A stretch of 16,656 nt of DNA from contig CBDUSI010000102.1 of the NCBI GenBank assembly GCA_965370045.1, forward strand, positions 1-16,656, written 5' to 3'. The stretch is from CAZONU01 sp965370045. Lineage in GTDB: Bacteria; Planctomycetota; SZUA-567; JAKLDR01. The position numbers were made by a program, and so were the translations under genes. Within the stretch, counting starts at the first letter, position 1. Every line of letters starts with the position of its first letter. The notes below the pieces were generated by a model. That model searched no databases and had not been told where the DNA came from. It worked only from the letters and a program-made list of their open reading frames with translations. Positions 13,841 through 16,656 of the stretch are shown here, piece by piece.

Positions 13841-14167
13841 ATGTCTGACGAGAAGTTTTCCATCACGCTCCTGGCCGACCAGGGCAGGGCGATCATGAAG
13901 CTGCGCGTCGAGCGGCTTTCCCGCAAGGACGTCCCCGACTTCCAGGCGGCCTGCGACCGACTGCGGGGCACCGGCCAGAAGGAGCTGGTTATCGACGCGG
14001 CGGGGCTGCACTCCGTAAGCAGCGTGTATATCGGCGTTTTGATCAACTCCGCCGAGCAGGCCAAGAAGTCCGGCCAGCACATGGTCCTGGCCACCGGACA
14101 GAACATAGCCGACCTGCTCCACAAGCTGGCCGGCGACTCCTTCGAAATCCAGATCGTGCCCGAGTAG
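13841..14167 (+). CDS. STAS-domain anti-sigma factor antagonist-like protein
   Basis: The protein has 108 residues, the size of a single STAS domain. The ATG at 13841 is chosen because GGAGG sits 7 nt before it and the promoter at 13773-13801 lies downstream of the alternative ATG at 13742. The fold is recognisable: MKLRVERLSRKDVPDFQAACDRL, then ELVIDAAGLHSVSSVYIGVLIN, then the last strand QHMVLATGQNIADLLHKLAGDSFEIQIV. The stretch VSSVYIGVLI aligns with the family pattern xSSxGLxVLL, in which a Ser is phosphorylated by a switch kinase, so a phospho-acceptor Ser is available. Such proteins bind anti-sigma factors or act in stressosome-like switches. No anti-sigma factor or sigma factor gene is in the window. 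It is monocistronic and convergent with the lipoprotein gene. Confidence 0.85.
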   Translation: MSDEKFSITLLADQGRAIMKLRVERLSRKDVPDFQAACDRLRGTGQKELVIDAAGLHSVSSVYIGVLINSAEQAKKSGQHMVLATGQNIADLLHKLAGDSFEIQIVPE

Positions 14168-14283
14168 CGCGCGCGGGACGGCGGAACGCTTCACCGCGGA
14201 GGGCCCGCCGGGCGGGGTCAAGAGGGGATGGGAGTTGAGGGGTTGGGGCCGGAACTATTGAAGAACACTGCCCCCGGAAACGC

Positions 14284-15261
14284 CTACTTCTCCGGCTTGG
14301 CCTGCTTCTTCTTGGCGTGGACCTTCTCCAGTTCCCCAATCGCCACCAGGAGATCCTTCTTCAGCGGATGCTTCGGATATGCTTTGAGCACTGCCCGGTA
14401 CTTCTGAACCATGTATCCCGCCGAATCCGGGAAACGAGTGTAGAAATCCCTGCGGCGACCTTTCGGACTGTGGTAGTTCTTCCACCCCTGATGGTACTCC
14501 TGTGCTTTGCGCAACGCTTCAGTCTTGTGTTCAGCGGCTGCATCGCCGGCCGCATAGCAGTGGGCACGAGCAGCGTCGTAAAGGTAGTCGAAGCGGTCTG
14601 GACACCGGCCCATCATCTCTACCCGGCCGCGGAAGCGTTTCTGCTTCACCTCGAACTTGCAGGTGAGAGGTGCAAAGCGTTCCGCTGAGGTAAGCGACCC
14701 GACGATATCGCTCCTGTCACCTGTGCAGATGTGCTCCTCGAACGTCACTTCGGCCCGGTACTTGCCGACCGGCAGCGCGGGTAGCGTGACCGTGAAGTAG
14801 ACCGCACGCGGGCCAGGCACCTTCTCAATCTCCCCCATCCATCGCACGAACTTGACCGGGATGGTGATCTCGTTGCCCCTGATGGTTCCGTCCTCGGACT
14901 GGAAGAAGTCGTATGTCGTGCATGCTGCGGGCTTGCCAGCGACCTTGATGACATCCGGCAACTTGCCAACGAGCACTACGGTCTTTCCCTCGGTCGGCTT
15001 CCCCACTTTGCCATTGGCCAGGAGTGCGAAGAGTTCAGGGATTTCGGGGGTCTGTGCTTGGCCCATGGCATACAACCCGCTGCGCTTCTCCTTGTCAGGC
15101 TTGACGAGGTGAAAGCGGACGTTCTTGGCGGGGATCGTCGTCACAGGCTGTGCGGGTGGCTGCTGCTGCCTTCCCGCTTGCTTCTCCCTACAGCCCGCCA
15201 TGCCCCCGAGAAGAAGGACTGCCGCAAGGAAGCCGAAGCCGCGCATATTCTTCCGAATCAT
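14284..15261 (-). CDS. Lipoprotein of unknown function
   Basis: The protein has 325 residues. It has a lipoprotein signal peptide: basic start MIRKNMRGFG, hydrophobic FLAAVLLLGG, then MAGC with Cys24 as lipid attachment site. A Gln/Pro-rich linker (about 25-42) separates it from two parts. The first is a beta-rich middle (about 45-205) that includes the Ig-like strand pattern RAVYFTVTLPALPVGKYRAEVTF. The second is a helical C-terminus (about 220-320) with KAQEYHQGWKNYHSPKGRRRDFY and a Lys-rich end. I recognise no family. GGAG lies 8 nt before the ATG; Met6 is an alternative start but would shorten the basic region. Codon choice appears slightly less GC-biased than in the neighbours, which could mean a more recent arrival, but I have not quantified it. 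It has its own promoter and lies convergent to the STAS gene, with a 116-nt gap that holds only a weak GC hairpin. Confidence 0.7.
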   Translation of the reverse strand: MIRKNMRGFGFLAAVLLLGGMAGCREKQAGRQQQPPAQPVTTIPAKNVRFHLVKPDKEKRSGLYAMGQAQTPEIPELFALLANGKVGKPTEGKTVVLVGKLPDVIKVAGKPAACTTYDFFQSEDGTIRGNEITIPVKFVRWMGEIEKVPGPRAVYFTVTLPALPVGKYRAEVTFEEHICTGDRSDIVGSLTSAERFAPLTCKFEVKQKRFRGRVEMMGRCPDRFDYLYDAARAHCYAAGDAAAEHKTEALRKAQEYHQGWKNYHSPKGRRRDFYTRFPDSAGYMVQKYRAVLKAYPKHPLKKDLLVAIGELEKVHAKKKQAKPEK

Positions 15262-15291
15262 GACCTATCTCCAACCTTTTAGCCCAGTAGT

Positions 15292-15321
15292 ATTATAGCC
15301 CAGCAAGCCCCGTGGTCACAA
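15292..15321 (-). promoter_or_regulatory. Promoter of the lipoprotein gene
   Basis: On the minus strand TTGTGA (15321-15316) and a perfect TATAAT (15297-15292) are 18 nt apart. Transcription would start about 24 nt before the ATG at 15261. Confidence 0.6.
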
Positions 15322-15487
15322 GGGGTTGAACCGCCCCCACCTGTCTCCATTGCCTCTTTGGTAACATAACCCGCCGAGGCACGGAAGTCAAGGACTCGCT
15401 TTTCTAGCCACCCCCCGAAAATCCCCGGAAATCTTCTCACTGAAACCGCGCGGGTTAGACTTCTTACGGGCGGCGAATGCGGCCATC

Positions 15488-15512
15488 CGGGGGCTAAGAC
15501 CCCCCGTTATTA
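15488..15512 (+). terminator. Orphan terminator-like hairpin
   Basis: CGGGGG (15488-15493) and CCCCCG (15501-15506) form a perfect 6-bp stem over a 7-nt loop, followed by TTATTA on the plus strand. No plus-strand gene precedes it. The rest of 15322-15669, about 350 nt, contains no supported gene; it is less GC-rich than the coding DNA. Confidence 0.35.
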
Positions 15513-15638
15513 TGGACAGTGTCAACGTTCTGAGTCGGGAGGAGTTTCCCTACTTGGCCAAAGTCGGGAAAAATGAGAATTTCACGGCCCGAGAATGCGC
15601 GACTTACGGACCGCGCCACGCGGCTTCGTGAACAGGTG

Positions 15639-15655
15639 CTCATAGTACTTATGAG
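15639..15655. promoter_or_regulatory. 17-nt inverted repeat, possible operator
   Basis: CTCATA, 5-nt centre GTACT, TATGAG: a perfect 6-bp dyad located 15 nt before the first palindromic element and in front of the right-end reading frame. It is compatible with a repressor site or a small hairpin. Confidence 0.3.
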
Positions 15656-15669
15656 GGGGTACTGTTTTT

Positions 15670-15791
15670 AACCACCAAGGCACCAAGAGGGGCTATTGAC
15701 CTTGATCGCGGAAAGTGATGCCTTGAAAACCAGGACGGCCCCGCCGCGGGCCACCCCCCAAGGTTCTCCGGGCCTTGGTGCCTTGGTGGTT
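15670..15791. repeat. Palindromic element 1 with 18-bp perfect terminal inverted repeats
   Basis: AACCACCAAGGCACCAAG at 15670-15687 is the exact reverse complement of 15774-15791. The 86-nt interior includes CCAAGGTTC near its right end. On the complementary strand this resembles GAACCTTG at the left of element 2, suggesting the two elements are related but inserted in opposite orientation. The arms are built of 8-nt units of the ACACCAAG type. The plus-strand frame of the adjacent gene reads through the element from just after a TAA at 15669-15671. Confidence 0.85.
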
Positions 15792-16656
15792 GATAATGAG
15801 TTGCCCTTTCCCCGCGACCTGCTCATCCATGCCGCCCGCATGCGCGCCCGGGGCCTTTCGTGGGGGACAATCGCCGCGCGGACGCCGCACACCGCGGCCG
15901 AGCTCGCCCGGCTGCCCTTTGACCACCCGGAAATCTGGGAGCCGCTGTACGAGCGCGCGGAAAAGCTCGCCCTTCAGGAAGCCGAAGGCGAGATGTTCAA
16001 GGCGCTCAACGTGCTCCTGGAAGGCGAGAACGTCGGCGCCGCCGAGAAGGCCGCAAGAGAATTGTTGATGCATCGCCGCCACATCGAGAGACGGCGTTAT
16101 CAACCACCAAGACACAAAGACACCAAGAACCTTGAGGGCTCCAACGCGGCGGAAGCCGCTCGCGAAGCCAGCGCGCTTTCCCGCGACCCGGGCTCCAACT
16201 TGGTGCCTTGGTGTCTTGGTGGTGAGAAAGAAACTCCCGAAGAACTAAGGGTGAAGATCATCCAACTGGCCTGCTGCCGCGCGGGGGGCGAAGACCTGCT
16301 CTCGACAGCCGCGGAGATCGGCTACCATCACGAGGAAGTCGAGCGCTGGCCGTTCCTGTACGCCAAAGCCTGGGACCGGCACTGGCGCACCGCGCGTCTC
16401 GAAACCGCCCGCTTCTACGCGGCCCGCGCAATCAGGAAGCTCGCCGACCTCGCGTTCGACCCCGACCGAAACCTCGCCGCCCGCGCGGCGCGGACGCTGC
16501 TGGTGCATCGAAGGCATATGCACTGGCGACGCCCGGAGCGGGGCCTTGTGCCCCCGACGGGAGGCGCTTCTCTTGCCAGAACTACGCCAGGAGGGCGGAA
16601 CCTCACGATTTGCCAGGGAGGGCAAAAGACATCGTTTGAGAACGGGACGCAGAACG
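15702..16656 (+). CDS. Two-module helix-rich protein with HTH-like segments, read through palindromic elements; 3' end outside window
   Basis: From a TAA at 15669-15671 this frame stays open for about 985 nt to the window edge. TTG 15702, about 9 nt after AGAGGGG, is a tentative start; TTG 15801 or ATG 15840 are alternatives. Counting from 15702, module 1 is about residues 31-131 (DNELPFPRDLLIHAARMRAR ... ELLMHRRHIERRR) and module 2 about 175-277 (EKETPEELRVKIIQLACCRA ... TLLVHRRHMHWRR). Both start with an HTH-like stretch (LSWGTIAARTPHTAAELARL; LLSTAAEIGYHHEEVERW), have an aromatic helix (WEPLYERAEKLALQEAEGEM; WDRHWRTARLETARFYAARA), and end in an A-x-x-A-A-x-x-LL-x-HRRH helix. Codon third positions are strongly G/C in both. 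The arrangement resembles phage terminase small subunits or similar DNA-binding proteins, but no family is recognised. The last 40 codons lose the codon bias, so a frameshift or a different true end is possible. Confidence 0.6.
   Translation, partial: MIAESDALKTRTAPPRATPQGSPGLGALVVDNELPFPRDLLIHAARMRARGLSWGTIAARTPHTAAELARLPFDHPEIWEPLYERAEKLALQEAEGEMFKALNVLLEGENVGAAEKAARELLMHRRHIERRRYQPPRHKDTKNLEGSNAAEAAREASALSRDPGSNLVPWCLGGEKETPEELRVKIIQLACCRAGGEDLLSTAAEIGYHHEEVERWPFLYAKAWDRHWRTARLETARFYAARAIRKLADLAFDPDRNLAARAARTLLVHRRHMHWRRPERGLVPPTGGASLARTTPGGRNLTICQGGQKTSFENGTQN
16103..16223. repeat. Palindromic element 2 with 25-bp terminal inverted repeats
   Basis: The left arm at 16103-16127 and right arm at 16199-16223 are inverted repeats with 2 mismatches in 25. 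Each arm is three periods of an 8-nt unit (ACCACCAAG, then ACACAAAG or ACACCAAG). The 71-nt interior carries two direct copies of GGGCTCCAAC (16136-16145 and 16190-16199) and a small GCGGC-GGAA-GCCGC hairpin (16146-16159). It lies exactly between the two modules of the right-end gene and translates without a stop as QPPRHKDTK to WCLGG. Confidence 0.88.

Noticed and set aside
14204..14216. CCCGC-CGG-GCGGG hairpin between the STAS and lipoprotein genes as a terminator
   Set aside because: 5-bp stem with 3-nt loop and no T tract on either strand; in DNA this GC-rich such hairpins are expected by chance.
15693..16115. 140-codon minus-strand open frame across the first element
   Set aside because: Not supported by codon bias; the plus strand has the G/C third-position pattern and the duplicated module.
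15670..16223. CRISPR array
   Set aside because: The repeats are inverted pairs around 70-86 nt interiors with 8-nt internal periodicity, not direct repeats with uniform unique spacers, and no cas gene is present.

Overview
The window is a GC-rich (visibly well above 60%) stretch of a bacterial chromosome. The gene mix suggests a Planctomycetota-like or related environmental lineage: a fused vWA-DUF4159 protein beside a MoxR ATPase, a membrane-anchored Ser/Thr-kinase-like protein with a long helical C-terminus, a DUF3413-sulfatase, and a secreted parallel beta-helix protein. This is inferred from family content only; no rRNA, tRNA or marker gene is present to prove it.

Layout, left to right. 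(1) 52-650, minus: a CheD-like gene whose three catalytic positions are all substituted, followed 8 nt later by a response-regulator receiver cut off after 41 codons. (2) 1087-3033, plus: a five-helix DUF3413/sulfatase membrane protein (YejM/PbgA type). (3) 5444-3049, minus: a nitroreductase, a secreted coiled-coil/beta-helix protein and an EamA transporter, head to tail, behind a good sigma70-type promoter. (4) 5589-6191, plus: a small two-helix membrane protein ending at a hairpin plus T-rich terminator. (5) 8594-6367, minus: two SPFH proteins arranged like HflK-HflC. (6) 13617-8836, minus: a tightly coupled operon of a transmembrane pseudokinase, a MoxR ATPase and a vWA-DUF4159 protein. (7) 13841-14167, plus: a STAS anti-sigma-factor antagonist, divergent from the operon and with its own strong promoter. 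(8) 15261-14284, minus: a lipoprotein of unknown function. (9) about 15670-16656, plus: an open frame running off the right edge. It encodes two related copies of a helix-rich, HTH-like module. Each copy is preceded by a 120-121 nt element with long terminal inverted repeats, and the elements are read through in frame.

The pseudokinase-MoxR-vWA operon and the STAS gene share one divergent promoter region. This hints at, but does not prove, a common theme of phospho-signalling and chaperone control at the membrane. Several promoters are recognisable as near-consensus -35/-10 pairs, and the best ones lie only about 17-35 nt from their start codons.

The most unusual part is the right end. Palindromic repeat units made of ACACCAAG-like 8-mers sit inside what reads as a protein-coding gene, keep the frame open, and occupy equivalent positions ahead of both copies of a duplicated domain. 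The second most unusual part is the set of dead or cut-down signalling proteins: a CheD without its catalytic residues, a receiver without its phospho-acceptor Asp, and a kinase fold without HRD and DFG.
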